Shown: positions 18,465-27,073, counted from the stretch's first letter. The stretch: DNA of 43,625 nucleotides from Phocaeicola sp. (GCA_020026175.1 JAHHQV010000017.1:1-43625), one strand, 5' to 3'. Translations and numbers: made by a program. Notes: generated by a model from the sequence alone, not told the origin.

Positions 18465-19247
18465 TTAATACGGATTATTTTGTAATAATATCTTGATTTC
18501 AGGATATTTATCAATAATCGCTTTTAGTGCTGCTGAATTACGGTCTGTCCCTGATTTGAAGTTTGTTGTCTTTAGAGATAATTCTTTAGGCTTTTTAAGT
18601 CCTTTAGGCTTATTATGTCCAAATGGAACAGGTATAATGGGGGTATCGTTTATTACAGCTGCAGCCCAAAACCATATATCGTCTGTAGTAGGAGCAATCT
18701 TAGTGAATAAATCAACTTTAAGCATATCTTCTTTTAAAGAGTGTGGCGGATATAGTACACCACCTACACCTGTCTGTATGTTTAAAAATCCTTTATGTAT
18801 TCTTTTAAAAATAAAATGATACCATCTGTATTTTCTCCATTTTCGATATGGCTTGTTGGGCTTCATTAATTTGGCACGATGTGCAAGAATAGCATCTGGA
18901 TATTGCTCATGCAAATTTAATAAATCACGTAACATATTGAAGTGATATGCCACATCATCATCGATGGTTACTATAATAGAGTCAGGGAAGTCCTTTAATG
19001 CAGGAATCAGTTTTCTGTAAGAACGTATATCTATGTCATAATTCCTTATTTCAAAGATATTATTGTTTTCTGATAATTCTAGAAGTTCTGTAGGTATACC
19101 GTCTTCTCCAAATTGTGAAAATGTCAGATAAAGTACTATTTTGTCTGGTAGTACTGAACCTTTGAGAATTGAGCGTATTGCATTGGCTGCATAAGGTATT
19201 GCAGCTGGAAAAGATGTAAGTGAAACAATGACCTGTTGTTTTGCCAT
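18465..19247 (-). CDS. GT-A type glycosyltransferase
   Basis: A 260-residue predicted glycosyltransferase beginning VIVSLTSFPAAIPYAANAIRSIL, as in a family of small GT-A enzymes found in LPS and capsule clusters. The metal-binding acidic cluster is IVTIDDDVAYH (about residues 93-103), and a TTDDIWFWAAA segment lies in the acceptor half. It lies 38 nt before the Galf-transferase-like gene. The donor sugar cannot be assigned. A promoter of its own is possible upstream (TATATTTG on the minus strand at 19307-19300). Confidence 0.78.
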   Translation of the reverse strand: MAKQQVIVSLTSFPAAIPYAANAIRSILKGSVLPDKIVLYLTFSQFGEDGIPTELLELSENNNIFEIRNYDIDIRSYRKLIPALKDFPDSIIVTIDDDVAYHFNMLRDLLNLHEQYPDAILAHRAKLMKPNKPYRKWRKYRWYHFIFKRIHKGFLNIQTGVGGVLYPPHSLKEDMLKVDLFTKIAPTTDDIWFWAAAVINDTPIIPVPFGHNKPKGLKKPKELSLKTTNFKSGTDRNSAALKAIIDKYPEIKILLQNNPY

Positions 19248-19299
19248 AATAGTATTGTTTTTATTTATGGTTCTATTTTAATAAATGATATGGTAAAGA

Positions 19300-19307
19300 C
19301 AAATATA
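19300..19307 (-). promoter_or_regulatory. Possible internal promoter before the GT-A gene
   Basis: TATATTTG on the minus strand matches TAnnTTTG, 52 nt upstream of the start codon; a second TACATTTG lies at 19338-19331. No clear -33 element accompanies either one. Confidence 0.3.
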
Positions 19308-19344
19308 GCTTATTTGTTGGATATTATAAACAAATGTAATAATA

Positions 19345-19370
19345 CTAGCCTTTATACATTTAAAGGCTAG
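19345..19370. terminator. Hairpin between licD-like gene and GT-A gene
   Basis: CTAGCCTTTA and TAAAGGCTAG form a perfect 10-bp stem around a 6-nt loop. The following T-tract is poor on both strands, so it may only partly terminate, or may protect the mRNA end. Confidence 0.45.
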
Positions 19371-19440
19371 ATGGTTTTAAGAATTGTTTCTTCTCTTCAA
19401 GAATAGCTGGAAACGATAATATTTGCAAATTCCATGACTC

Positions 19441-20247
19441 TTAATAAATCTTGTATTTTGCTTTATGATGGTCTCTTTGGTCTTGTGGAGGTAAGTCCAT
19501 GTAATTCCCATATTGAACCTTAAGGTACTCTAATGGCTTGTTTGGACATTTGAAGGTGTATCCCTCAAATTTAATATCTTTTACAGGAAAAATTATATCT
19601 TCATCAAATTGTCTGTCCCAACTTAATCCATATGCGTAAGAATATTTTTTGTTGTTTCTGAATAATATTCTTGATATAAATCTTATGCAAGGTACTGTGG
19701 ATATTTTTTCTATTCTGAATAATAAAGCTCCTAACATTGGAACTCTTTTTGTAACAGATATTGTAATGGATTTATTGAAAAATCTTATGATTTTTCTTAA
19801 ATATGGATTTGTTTTTTGTTCTATAGGAAAAATGTCGATTTGTAGACCTCTATATTTTCTCACTCTGAACAGTTTCATTTTTCTAATATATTCGCTTTTT
19901 GTATCTCTTAGTGTATTCCAATGTGTAGTGTAATATGGATCAGTTTCAGGAGATTGCAATACATATTGAGGATGTGGATGCTCTAACAGATATTTACATA
20001 GTTTTTTGTATTCGCTTCTTCTGAGTATAATGTCTACGTCATCATCCCATGGAATGAACCCTCCATGTCTGACTGCTCCTAGTAAATTACCTGCATCAAT
20101 ACAGTATTCTATATTCTGTTCTTTGCATACTTTGTCTATATAAATCAACATATCCAATAATCTGAGCTGGACATTTCTTAATAAAGACCCTTCTGGGTTG
20201 TATTTTGATTTTAGTTCTTCTTCTGTTTCACCTGTATTATAAGTCAT
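19441..20247 (-). CDS. LicD-family phosphotransferase
   Basis: LicD-type proteins transfer phosphorylcholine or similar phosphate groups to surface sugars. The family's nucleotidyltransferase-like core is clear: YCIDAGNLLGAVRHGGFIPWDDDVDIIL (about residues 48-75) with the DDD metal site, then RKYRGLQIDIFPIE. The 268-residue length is typical. It is the first gene of the minus-strand cluster, with a likely promoter about 320 nt upstream. No choline kinase or cytidylyltransferase gene is in the window, so phosphocholine as the donor is not established. Confidence 0.88.
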   Translation of the reverse strand: MTYNTGETEEELKSKYNPEGSLLRNVQLRLLDMLIYIDKVCKEQNIEYCIDAGNLLGAVRHGGFIPWDDDVDIILRRSEYKKLCKYLLEHPHPQYVLQSPETDPYYTTHWNTLRDTKSEYIRKMKLFRVRKYRGLQIDIFPIEQKTNPYLRKIIRFFNKSITISVTKRVPMLGALLFRIEKISTVPCIRFISRILFRNNKKYSYAYGLSWDRQFDEDIIFPVKDIKFEGYTFKCPNKPLEYLKVQYGNYMDLPPQDQRDHHKAKYKIY

Positions 20248-20569
20248 AATTTATTTGTTATTTATTGTTAGATACTGATGTTAAATGAATTCTAAAGATA
20301 AGGCACTGACCAAAATAATAAAGAATGGTTTTTATGCCATAGGTGAGGCGACTCTATATACATAATTACTATAAACTATAAAAATTAAGATGGAGGCATT
20401 GCTAAAGTTATCAGGCTTCTGTTTAATGTTCTTTTGAATTTGTAAATCATATGAATGTCTTATAAAATGTATTCACAGGATAATATTTCTATTGGTTTGA
20501 TTCCGTTCTTATAAAACTAAAATAAACGATGTTTTTTTGATATGTAAAATTTAATGATTTTTGTATTTA
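20248..20569. other. Long AT-rich leader of the licD-like operon
   Basis: No gene is supported here. If the promoter at 20570-20600 is right, the licD-like mRNA has about 315 nt of untranslated leader. I see no strong terminator hairpin in it and no known riboswitch. Confidence 0.4.
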
Positions 20570-20600
20570 CAAAGATAGATAAAAGTTATTAAATAACAAG
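20570..20600 (-). promoter_or_regulatory. Probable promoter of the licD-like glycan operon
   Basis: On the minus strand CTTG (20600-20597) is followed by 19 nt and then TATCTTTG (20577-20570), a perfect TAnnTTTG box. It is the only well-spaced pair I found upstream of the LicD gene. Confidence 0.5.
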
Positions 20601-20650
20601 TATATATAAATCGGTAAAGTTTTTTGTTTTTTTTTGTTGGGCATTATTAC

Positions 20651-20738
20651 TTTATCACATTCGTGCGGAATGTTTATCACGGACGTGATGAATGTTTATC
20701 ACGATTGTGATGAATGCTTATCACGCCCGTGATAAACA
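20651..20738. repeat. Four tandem 22-bp palindromic units
   Basis: Units at 20651-20672, 20673-20694, 20695-20716 and 20717-20738 are exactly 22 bp each. Units 2-4 each hold an ATCAC-N4-GTGAT palindrome (ATCACGGACGTGAT, ATCACGATTGTGAT, ATCACGCCCGTGAT); unit 1 is degenerate (ATCACATTCGTGC). The variable bases sit at the centre of each palindrome. The array lies between the typA terminator and the licD-like promoter, its near edge about 50 bp beyond that promoter's -33 box. Spacing near two helical turns fits a row of dimeric protein sites on one DNA face. No protein is known to me for this motif. Confidence 0.85.
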
Positions 20739-20802
20739 TAAAATGCATAACAGTTTTATAGGTATTGCTTCAACAATGAAACTTTTATAGTCGTAGGCAA
20801 AC

Positions 20803-20859
20803 AAAAAAACCGCTACATGGTGTATAGCTTCAGATGAAGTATCCATATAGCGGTTTTTT
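20803..20859 (-). terminator. Terminator of typA
   Basis: AAAAACCGCTA (from 20805) pairs with TAGCGGTTTTT around a loop of about 32 nt with an inner CTTC/GAAG pairing. On the minus strand it ends in a run of T, just after the typA stop. Confidence 0.8.
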
Positions 20860-20877
20860 ATATTTACAAGAGTATCT

Positions 20878-22680
20878 TTAGTTCTTGTTGGCACGCTTGC
20901 GTTCTATTTCATCAAGAATTACTTTACGCATACGCATGCTTTTTGGAGTGACTTCTACGTATTCGTCTTCCTTGATATATTCCAGTGCTTCTTCCAACGA
21001 GAATATTACAGGAGGAATGATGCGGGCTTTGTCGTCCGAACCTGATGCACGCATGTTTGTAAGCTTCTTCGATTTGGTTACGTTGATTACCAAGTCGTTT
21101 TCATGAACATGTTCGCCTACAACCTGTCCTGCATAAACTTCTTCTTGTGGATATATGAAGAATTTTCCACGGTCCTGAAGTTTGTCTATTGCGTATGCAA
21201 ATGCAGTACCCGATTCCATAGCAATCATAGAACCGTTTGTACGGCGGTCTATTTCTCCCTTGTAAGGCTGATATTCCTTGAAACGGTGTGCCATGATGGC
21301 TTCTCCCTGAGATGCTGTCAATACATTTGTACGCAATCCTATGATACCACGTGAAGGCATGTTGAACTCGATGTTTACACGGTCGCCCTGTGTCTCCATT
21401 GAAGTAAGTTCACCTTTACGGCGAGTTACCATGTCAATCATCTTGCTTGAGAATTCTTCAGGAACACTGATTGTAAGTTCTTCTACTGGTTCGCATTTCA
21501 CTCCGTCTATTTCCTTGAAGATTACCTGTGGCTGTCCTACCTGAAGTTCGTATCCTTCGCGGCGCATAGTCTCGATAAGTACAGACAAGTGCAATACACC
21601 ACGACCGGAAACAATCCATTTGCCGTCTTCGTTTTCAGTTTTTCTAACTCGGAGGGCAAGGTTCTTGTCAAGTTCCTTTGTCAGACGGTCGTGTATGTGG
21701 CGTGATGTTACGAACTTACCTTCTTTTCCGAAGAAAGGAGAGTCGTTGATAGTGAAAAGCATGCTCATTGTAGGTTCGTCAATTGCGATAGGAGCCAATG
21801 GTTCCGGATTTTCGTAATCACAGATAGTATCACCAATTTCAAATCCTTCTACACCTACGATGGCGCAAATATCACCCGAAGAAACAGACTCGATTTTCTT
21901 TCTTCCCAAACCTTCGAATGTATGTACTTCCTTGATTTTTGATTTAACCATCGAACCGTCACGCTTTGCTAGTGTGATGTTCATACCTTCCTTAATGGTT
22001 CCTCTATGAACGCGTCCCACTGCGATACGTCCTGTATAAGAAGAATAGTCAAGAGAGGTAATCAGCATCTGTGGAGTTCCTTCAATGACTTGTGGAGCTG
22101 GAATGTTTTTGATTATGGCATCAAGTAGAGGAGTTATTGTTCCTGTAGGAGTTTTCCAGTCTTCGCCCATCCAGTTGTTCTTTGCAGAACCATATATTAC
22201 AGGGAAATCCAACTGTTCTTCTGTTGCGTTGAGGCTGAACATCAAGTCGAATACCATTTCGTGTACTTCTTCTGGACGACAGTTAGGTTTGTCTACCTTG
22301 TTTACAACAACTAGAGGCTTGAGTCCAAGCTGAAGTGCTTTTTGCAGAACGAAACGAGTCTGAGGCATAGGGCCTTCAAATGCGTCTACTAGCAGAATAC
22401 ATCCGTCTGCCATATTCAACACACGTTCCACTTCACCGCCGAAGTCGGCGTGTCCCGGAGTATCAATAATATTGATTTTAGTACCTTTGTAATTGATAGA
22501 TACGTTTTTAGAGAGGATAGTTATACCTCTTTCACGTTCCAAATCGTTGTTATCCAAAACCAGTTCACCGTTTGTCTGGTCTCCGCGGAACAAGTGTCCC
22601 GCAAGCATCATTTTGTCCACTAATGTTGTCTTTCCGTGGTCAACATGGGCAATGATGGCAATGTTTCTAATGTCTTGCAT
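20878..22680 (-). CDS. typA: Ribosome-associated translational GTPase TypA/BipA
   Basis: EF-G-like GTPase that binds the 70S ribosome and aids 50S assembly and stress adaptation. The chosen start gives 600 residues. G1 is AHVDHGKTT (residues 11-19), with G2/G3 as RGITIL and DTPGHADFGGEVERV, and NKVDKP as G4. Domain II, the EF-G V-like domain and the TypA-specific C-terminal region (ending VILDEIERKRANKN) are all present. The start at 22680 (MQDIRNIAIIAH) is preferred to the Met at 22800, because the 40 extra residues are unlike the family and cross the promoter box at 22707-22714. Confidence 0.96.
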   Translation of the reverse strand: MQDIRNIAIIAHVDHGKTTLVDKMMLAGHLFRGDQTNGELVLDNNDLERERGITILSKNVSINYKGTKINIIDTPGHADFGGEVERVLNMADGCILLVDAFEGPMPQTRFVLQKALQLGLKPLVVVNKVDKPNCRPEEVHEMVFDLMFSLNATEEQLDFPVIYGSAKNNWMGEDWKTPTGTITPLLDAIIKNIPAPQVIEGTPQMLITSLDYSSYTGRIAVGRVHRGTIKEGMNITLAKRDGSMVKSKIKEVHTFEGLGRKKIESVSSGDICAIVGVEGFEIGDTICDYENPEPLAPIAIDEPTMSMLFTINDSPFFGKEGKFVTSRHIHDRLTKELDKNLALRVRKTENEDGKWIVSGRGVLHLSVLIETMRREGYELQVGQPQVIFKEIDGVKCEPVEELTISVPEEFSSKMIDMVTRRKGELTSMETQGDRVNIEFNMPSRGIIGLRTNVLTASQGEAIMAHRFKEYQPYKGEIDRRTNGSMIAMESGTAFAYAIDKLQDRGKFFIYPQEEVYAGQVVGEHVHENDLVINVTKSKKLTNMRASGSDDKARIIPPVIFSLEEALEYIKEDEYVEVTPKSMRMRKVILDEIERKRANKN

Positions 22681-22706
22681 ACTGTACCTATTACTATAAT
22701 TGTGTG

Positions 22707-22740
22707 CAAAGTTACTATTTTTCAGTGAAAGATAAGCAAA
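22707..22740 (-). promoter_or_regulatory. Probable promoter of typA
   Basis: On the minus strand TAACTTTG (22714-22707) is a perfect -7 box, with TTTG at 22740-22737 as a possible -33 element (22-nt spacer, slightly long). The start codon is 26 nt downstream. Confidence 0.55.
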
Positions 22741-22755
22741 ATAAATACTAAAACA

Positions 22756-22786
22756 TTTGTAATATGTAAGATTATCAGTATCTTTG
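22756..22786 (+). promoter_or_regulatory. Promoter of rpsO
   Basis: TTTG at 22756-22759 and TATCTTTG at 22779-22786 are separated by 19 nt, an ideal match to the Bacteroides consensus. The ATG is 43 nt further on. Divergent from the typA promoter. Confidence 0.75.
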
Positions 22787-22829
22787 CACCCGCAAATCAA
22801 TTTTATATATTTTTAAAACAGTCAAAATT

Positions 22830-23099
22830 ATGTATTTAGACGCAGCTAAAAAACAAGAAATCTTCGGAAAGTACGGAAAGTCTAACACTGATACTGGATC
22901 AGCTGAATCTCAGATTGCATTGTTCTCATACCGTATTTCTCGCCTGACTGAGCACATGAAGCTCAACAGAAAAGATTATAGTACTGAAAGAGCTCTTACT
23001 GGTCTTGTAGGAAAGCGCCGTGCTTTGCTTGACTACTTGAAGGATCGCGATATCGAAAGATACCGTGCTATCATTAAAGAGCTTGGATTGCGTAAGTAA
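22830..23099 (+). CDS. rpsO: 30S ribosomal protein S15
   Basis: Primary 16S rRNA-binding protein of the small subunit platform. The 89-residue length is exactly typical, and the sequence carries the signature TDTGSAESQIALFSYRISRLTEHMKLNRKDYSTERAL in two parts, followed by GLVGKRRALLDYLKDRD and YRAIIKELGLRK. Single-gene unit with a strong promoter and a strong terminator. S15 often autoregulates by binding its own leader; the 40-nt leader here is short and I see no obvious mimic. Confidence 0.97.
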   Translation: MYLDAAKKQEIFGKYGKSNTDTGSAESQIALFSYRISRLTEHMKLNRKDYSTERALTGLVGKRRALLDYLKDRDIERYRAIIKELGLRK

Positions 23100-23118
23100 T
23101 TTTTTACTTGCTGCACAA

Positions 23119-23166
23119 GAAAAAAAACGGACCGTTTCCTTTTTAAGGATTCGGTCCGTTTTTTTA
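23119..23166. terminator. Terminator of rpsO, also facing luxS
   Basis: AAAAAACGGACCG pairs with CGGTCCGTTTTTT around a 17-nt loop that can itself fold further (CCTTTTTAAGG). A-tract and T-tract flank the stem, so it can act in both directions between the convergent rpsO and luxS. Confidence 0.88.
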
Positions 23167-23180
23167 TGCGGGATAATTTT

Positions 23181-23660
23181 TTATTCAGGATAATTCAGGT
23201 TTTCTTCGGTTGCGACTTCCAGCACTTCTTTCAGATATTTTCTTGCTTCCCATTTTGCCATAGGAAGATTCATCATAAGATAGTTTCCGCAGTCTTTGGC
23301 CGATGCACCGGGTATTTCTCCTTCAAATTCGGCTATGAAACTGAACGTTTCTTTCATCAGAGGAAGAATTTCTTTAGATGAAATGTCACCTTTCACTACA
23401 AGATAGTTTCCTGTGAGACATCCCATCGGTCCCCAATATATAATCTTGTCTGACCATATAGGGTGGTTGCGCAGAAATGTTGCAGCCAAATGTTCCATTG
23501 TATGAATGGCAGACGGACTGAGAGCTGGTTCACGGTTCGGTTCTTTCATCCTGATATCGAATGTAGTTACAGTTTCTGCTCCTACATTGTCCTGACGTGA
23601 TACGTAAATACCACGAAGCAGATTGATATGGTCTACTGTAAAACTTGGTATCTTTTTCAT
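23181..23660 (-). CDS. luxS: S-ribosylhomocysteine lyase LuxS
   Basis: Cleaves S-ribosylhomocysteine to homocysteine and DPD, the precursor of autoinducer-2. The zinc-binding HTMEH is H53-T-M-E56-H57, with the third ligand at about C124 (AKDCGNY). The catalytic Cys is C81 in GPMGC. All are in family order, and the 159-residue length is standard. It lies 9 nt after mtnN, so the two consecutive steps of S-adenosylhomocysteine recycling form one operon. Whether AI-2 is used as a signal here cannot be told. Confidence 0.97.
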   Translation of the reverse strand: MKKIPSFTVDHINLLRGIYVSRQDNVGAETVTTFDIRMKEPNREPALSPSAIHTMEHLAATFLRNHPIWSDKIIYWGPMGCLTGNYLVVKGDISSKEILPLMKETFSFIAEFEGEIPGASAKDCGNYLMMNLPMAKWEARKYLKEVLEVATEENLNYPE

Positions 23661-23669
23661 CTTATATAT

Positions 23670-24365
23670 TTATAGTTTGTTTGGCAATGCTTTCAGGAAA
23701 GCTTCCGTTACGTGGAAAGAACGGTCGGCCATTTCCCCCCAGAAATTTAGATACTGTTCGAAATGGTTGTCTGCTCCCGGAGTATCACTTATGATTCTGA
23801 AACTTATGAACGGAACGCTATACAGATGGCATACTTGTGCTATCGAAGCCGATTCCATATCTACCGCCAGACCGTCGGGAAAGTTGGATTTTATCTCGTT
23901 CAGTTCTTTACGGTCTGTTATGAACTTGTCTCCTGTACATATAAGTCCCCCGTGTATGGCAGTATCGGTATCTATTGAAAGTGCTGTATCAAGAAGCGTC
24001 TTGTTACCCTCAAAAAATCGTGGAAGTCCCTGTATCTGTCCGTAGGCATTTCCTTCTCCGCACCATACGTCGTGGTATGCAATCTTGCTGCTTACAACTA
24101 CATTCATAACCTTAAGGCATGTGTCTATTCCTCCTGCCACACCTGTACTGATTATACAGTCGGGCTGGAAGTTCCTTATCATTTCTACTGTTCCGGCAGC
24201 GGCATTGACTTTGCCTATTCCGCATTGCATCAATACAACCGAATTGTTGTTTATCTTTCCTTCGATATAAGAAAAAGGTCCTTTTTTACATTCTGTTCTG
24301 TCTGATAGTTGGTTTGCCAGTTGTTTCTGTTCTGAAGACATGGCGGTAATGATTCCTAATTTCAT
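23670..24365 (-). CDS. mtnN: 5'-methylthioadenosine/S-adenosylhomocysteine nucleosidase
   Basis: Hydrolyses methylthioadenosine and S-adenosylhomocysteine, releasing adenine; its product S-ribosylhomocysteine is the LuxS substrate. The chosen start (24365, MKLGIITAMSSE) gives 231 residues, with E12 as the conserved first glutamate, the STGVAGG phosphorylase-like loop and the catalytic Asp in ISDTPGAD near the C-terminus. An upstream Met at 24668 would add 101 residues unlike any nucleosidase and would run into the divergent gene, so I reject it. First gene of a two-gene operon with luxS. Confidence 0.96.
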   Translation of the reverse strand: MKLGIITAMSSEQKQLANQLSDRTECKKGPFSYIEGKINNNSVVLMQCGIGKVNAAAGTVEMIRNFQPDCIISTGVAGGIDTCLKVMNVVVSSKIAYHDVWCGEGNAYGQIQGLPRFFEGNKTLLDTALSIDTDTAIHGGLICTGDKFITDRKELNEIKSNFPDGLAVDMESASIAQVCHLYSVPFISFRIISDTPGADNHFEQYLNFWGEMADRSFHVTEAFLKALPNKL

Positions 24366-24400
24366 CTGATAGTTTTTAGTTCTATTATTGATTTTCAGTG

Positions 24401-24408
24401 CAAATTTA
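24401..24408 (-). promoter_or_regulatory. -7 box of the mtnN-luxS operon
   Basis: TAAATTTG on the minus strand matches TAnnTTTG, 35 nt before the mtnN start. A clear -33 is not seen. Confidence 0.4.
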
Positions 24409-24419
24409 CAATATTGTGT

Positions 24420-24427
24420 TATCTTTG
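24420..24427 (+). promoter_or_regulatory. -7 box of the YfhO-family gene
   Basis: TATCTTTG is a perfect TAnnTTTG box, 48 nt before the ATG at 24476. It overlaps the upstream region of the divergent mtnN promoter, so the two may compete. Confidence 0.45.
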
Positions 24428-24475
24428 CCAACTGATTACTAACAACTTGTTTTATTTTACAATTCTTTATAGCAT

Positions 24476-26971
24476 ATGAATTTATTAAAGAAGTTAATAC
24501 CGGATATGATAGCCGTAGTGATATTTGCGGTAATATCTTTTGTTTATTTCTTTCCGGCTGTGACGGAAGATAGAATATTGGCTCAGCATGACTCTGTTGC
24601 AGGTATAGGTTCAGGACAAGAATCGAAGGAGTATATGGAGAAGACAGGTGAGCGCACCCGATGGACAAACTCTATATTTGGGGGAATGCCTACTTATCAG
24701 ATGGCGCCAAGTTATGATTCTTCTGATACACTTCATTTCTTGCAGAATATTTATCATCTGTTCCTGCCTACATACGTATGGTATGTATTTGTTATGTTGC
24801 TGGGATTCTATATATTGCTCAGAGCATTCAACTTCAAGGTGTGGCTTTCTGCCCTCGGTGCCATTATATGGGCTTTTTCGTCGTATTTCTTTATCATAAT
24901 AGCTGCCGGACATATATGGAAGCTTGTGACGTTGGCATATATTCCTCCTACAATAGCCGGTATGGTTCTGGCCTACAGAGGGAAATATCTTCTAGGAGGT
25001 TTGATTACAGCTATTTTCGTCGCTCTGCAGATATTGTCCAATCATCCGCAGATGAGCTACTATTTCCTTTTTGTGATGCTGTTTATGGCCATGGCATTTG
25101 GCGTGACAGCATATAGAGAACACAAACTCGACCGTTTTTTCAAGGCTTCGGGAGTGTTGGTTGTAGGAGGACTGCTGGGAGTATGTATAAACCTGTCTAC
25201 TTTATATCACACTTATCAGTACAGCAAGGAAAGTATGCGTGGCAAGAGCGAGCTGGTGAAAGATAATTCGGCAAACCAGACCGGCAGCGGACTGGAAAGA
25301 GACTATATCACCCAGTGGAGTTATGGTATAGGCGAGACTTTTTCTCTGCTTGTTCCTAACGTGAAAGGTGGTGCGTCGGTTCCTCTTGCGGCCAATGAGG
25401 ATGCAATGAAAAAGGCCAATCCTATGTATAGAGGCATATATTCTCAGTTGGGACAATATTGGGGCGAGCAGCCTGGAACTTCAGGCCCCGTTTATGTAGG
25501 AGCTTTTGTTATGTTCCTGTTTGTATTGGGATGTTTTATTGTTGGCGGCCCTATGAAATGGGCTTTGTTGGGCGGCACCTTGTTTTCTGTCTTACTTTCG
25601 TGGGGAAAGAACTTTATGGGACTTACAGATTTCTTTATAGATTATGTGCCTATGTATGACAAGTTCCGTGCAGTATCTTCCATTCTTGTCATAGCCGAGT
25701 TTACCATACCTTTGCTTGCAGTGATGGCTCTTAAAGAAATTTTAGACAAGCCTTCTATAGTCAAAGAGGAATCAAGAGAATTCTATATAAGTATTGCACT
25801 GACAGGAGGTATATCACTACTGTTTGCCTTGGCACCTGATGTATTCTTTTCATCTTTCATATCTTCTATGGAAATGGCTGCATTGCAGAACGGAATACCA
25901 AACGACCAGCTTATGCCTTTGCTTGCAAATCTTGAAGAGGTAAGAGTGTCGATATTTACATCCGATGCATGGCGCAGCTTCTTTGTGGTAATGGCTGGTG
26001 TTGCAATAATATTGCTTTATATCCGCAATAAATTCAATGCAACTGTCGCTGTATGTTTGGTCACAGCATTGTGTCTTTCCGATATGTGGATGGTGAACAA
26101 ACGTTATCTGTTTGACGGGCAGTTTGTAGCCAAGGGTACCGAAATGAAGCCTTATCTGCAGCCTACAGAGACCGATAAAATAATCCTTCAAGACAAGACC
26201 CTTGACTATAGAGTGATAAATCTTGCTGTAAATACTTTCAACGAAAACAATACAGCATATTGGCACAAGAGTATAGGCGGGTATCATGCAGCCAAGCTTC
26301 GCCGTTATCAGGAAATGATAGAAGAACATATACAGGGAGAGATGAACGGTATATTCTCGCAATTGTCGAAAGCAGGAGGAGATATGTCGAAAATAGACTC
26401 TAATGCCTTCCCTGTATTGAATATGCTGAATACAAGATATTTCATCCTTCCTCTTCAGGAAGGCAAGACAGCTCCGGTATTCAATCAGTATGCAAACGGC
26501 AATGCATGGTTTGTAGATGATGTAGAGTATGTAGAAAATGCAAATCAGGAAATAGATGCCTTACACAATATAAATCCTCGACATACGGCTGTGGTAGACA
26601 AAAAGTTTGCCGGTGTGGTATCTGCCGAAAAGGCTACAGCCGACAGTGTGAACAGTATAAAGCTTGTGGACTATCAGCCTAATGCCTTGAAGTATGAAAC
26701 AGAGACGGCAAAGGGTGGAGTAGTAGTGTTTTCTGAGATATATTATCCAGGATGGGACTCGTATATAGACGGCAATAAGGTAGAGCATGGTCGTGCCGAC
26801 TATATTCTACGTGCCATGAATGTGCCTGCAGGAAAACATGTGATAGAATTTAAGTTTGACCCTCAGTCTCTTCATGTCACCGAGACAATAGCTTATGCAG
26901 CATTGTTGTTGTTGCTGGTGGGGGTTGCTCTATCTCTGTTTGTATTTTATCGCAGGTATAAAATGGAATGA
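24476..26971 (+). CDS. YfhO-family polytopic membrane protein
   Basis: An 831-residue membrane protein of the YfhO family, which has a GT-C-like architecture and is implicated in lipid-linked sugar transfer in other bacteria. About a dozen hydrophobic helices occupy the first two thirds, starting at residues 10-30 (VVIFAVISFVYFFPAV). A periplasmic C-terminal domain (from about residue 540) follows, and a last membrane helix (AALLLLLVGVALSLFVFY) precedes the basic end. The first loop carries the QHD and the GIGSGQE segment expected of the family. Single gene, with its own promoter and terminator. The sugar or lipid partner is unknown. Confidence 0.88.
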   Translation: MNLLKKLIPDMIAVVIFAVISFVYFFPAVTEDRILAQHDSVAGIGSGQESKEYMEKTGERTRWTNSIFGGMPTYQMAPSYDSSDTLHFLQNIYHLFLPTYVWYVFVMLLGFYILLRAFNFKVWLSALGAIIWAFSSYFFIIIAAGHIWKLVTLAYIPPTIAGMVLAYRGKYLLGGLITAIFVALQILSNHPQMSYYFLFVMLFMAMAFGVTAYREHKLDRFFKASGVLVVGGLLGVCINLSTLYHTYQYSKESMRGKSELVKDNSANQTGSGLERDYITQWSYGIGETFSLLVPNVKGGASVPLAANEDAMKKANPMYRGIYSQLGQYWGEQPGTSGPVYVGAFVMFLFVLGCFIVGGPMKWALLGGTLFSVLLSWGKNFMGLTDFFIDYVPMYDKFRAVSSILVIAEFTIPLLAVMALKEILDKPSIVKEESREFYISIALTGGISLLFALAPDVFFSSFISSMEMAALQNGIPNDQLMPLLANLEEVRVSIFTSDAWRSFFVVMAGVAIILLYIRNKFNATVAVCLVTALCLSDMWMVNKRYLFDGQFVAKGTEMKPYLQPTETDKIILQDKTLDYRVINLAVNTFNENNTAYWHKSIGGYHAAKLRRYQEMIEEHIQGEMNGIFSQLSKAGGDMSKIDSNAFPVLNMLNTRYFILPLQEGKTAPVFNQYANGNAWFVDDVEYVENANQEIDALHNINPRHTAVVDKKFAGVVSAEKATADSVNSIKLVDYQPNALKYETETAKGGVVVFSEIYYPGWDSYIDGNKVEHGRADYILRAMNVPAGKHVIEFKFDPQSLHVTETIAYAALLLLLVGVALSLFVFYRRYKME

Positions 26972-26985
26972 CAATATTGATATTG

Positions 26986-27051
26986 AAAAAAACGTAAAGA
27001 CGGCTGACGAACATAATTCTACATGTTCGTCAGCCGTCTTCACGTTTTTTA
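26986..27051. terminator. Long bidirectional terminator after the YfhO gene
   Basis: AAAAAACGT and AAGACGGCTGACGAACAT pair with ATGTTCGTCAGCCGTCTT and ACGTTTTTT, about 26 bp with one small mismatch and an 8-nt loop. It serves both the YfhO gene and the convergent sigma gene. Confidence 0.88.
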
Positions 27052-27073
27052 TATGCTGAATTTGTAAAAGTCC

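Noticed and set aside
20651..20738. CRISPR array
   Set aside because: Units are 22 bp with no spacers of typical size and the variable part is only the 4-base centre; no cas genes are present.
22681..22800. 40-residue N-terminal extension of TypA
   Set aside because: Unlike the family and crosses the promoter box at 22707-22714.
24366..24668. 101-residue N-terminal extension of the nucleosidase
   Set aside because: Overlaps the divergent YfhO-family gene and its promoter; no nucleosidase has such an extension.
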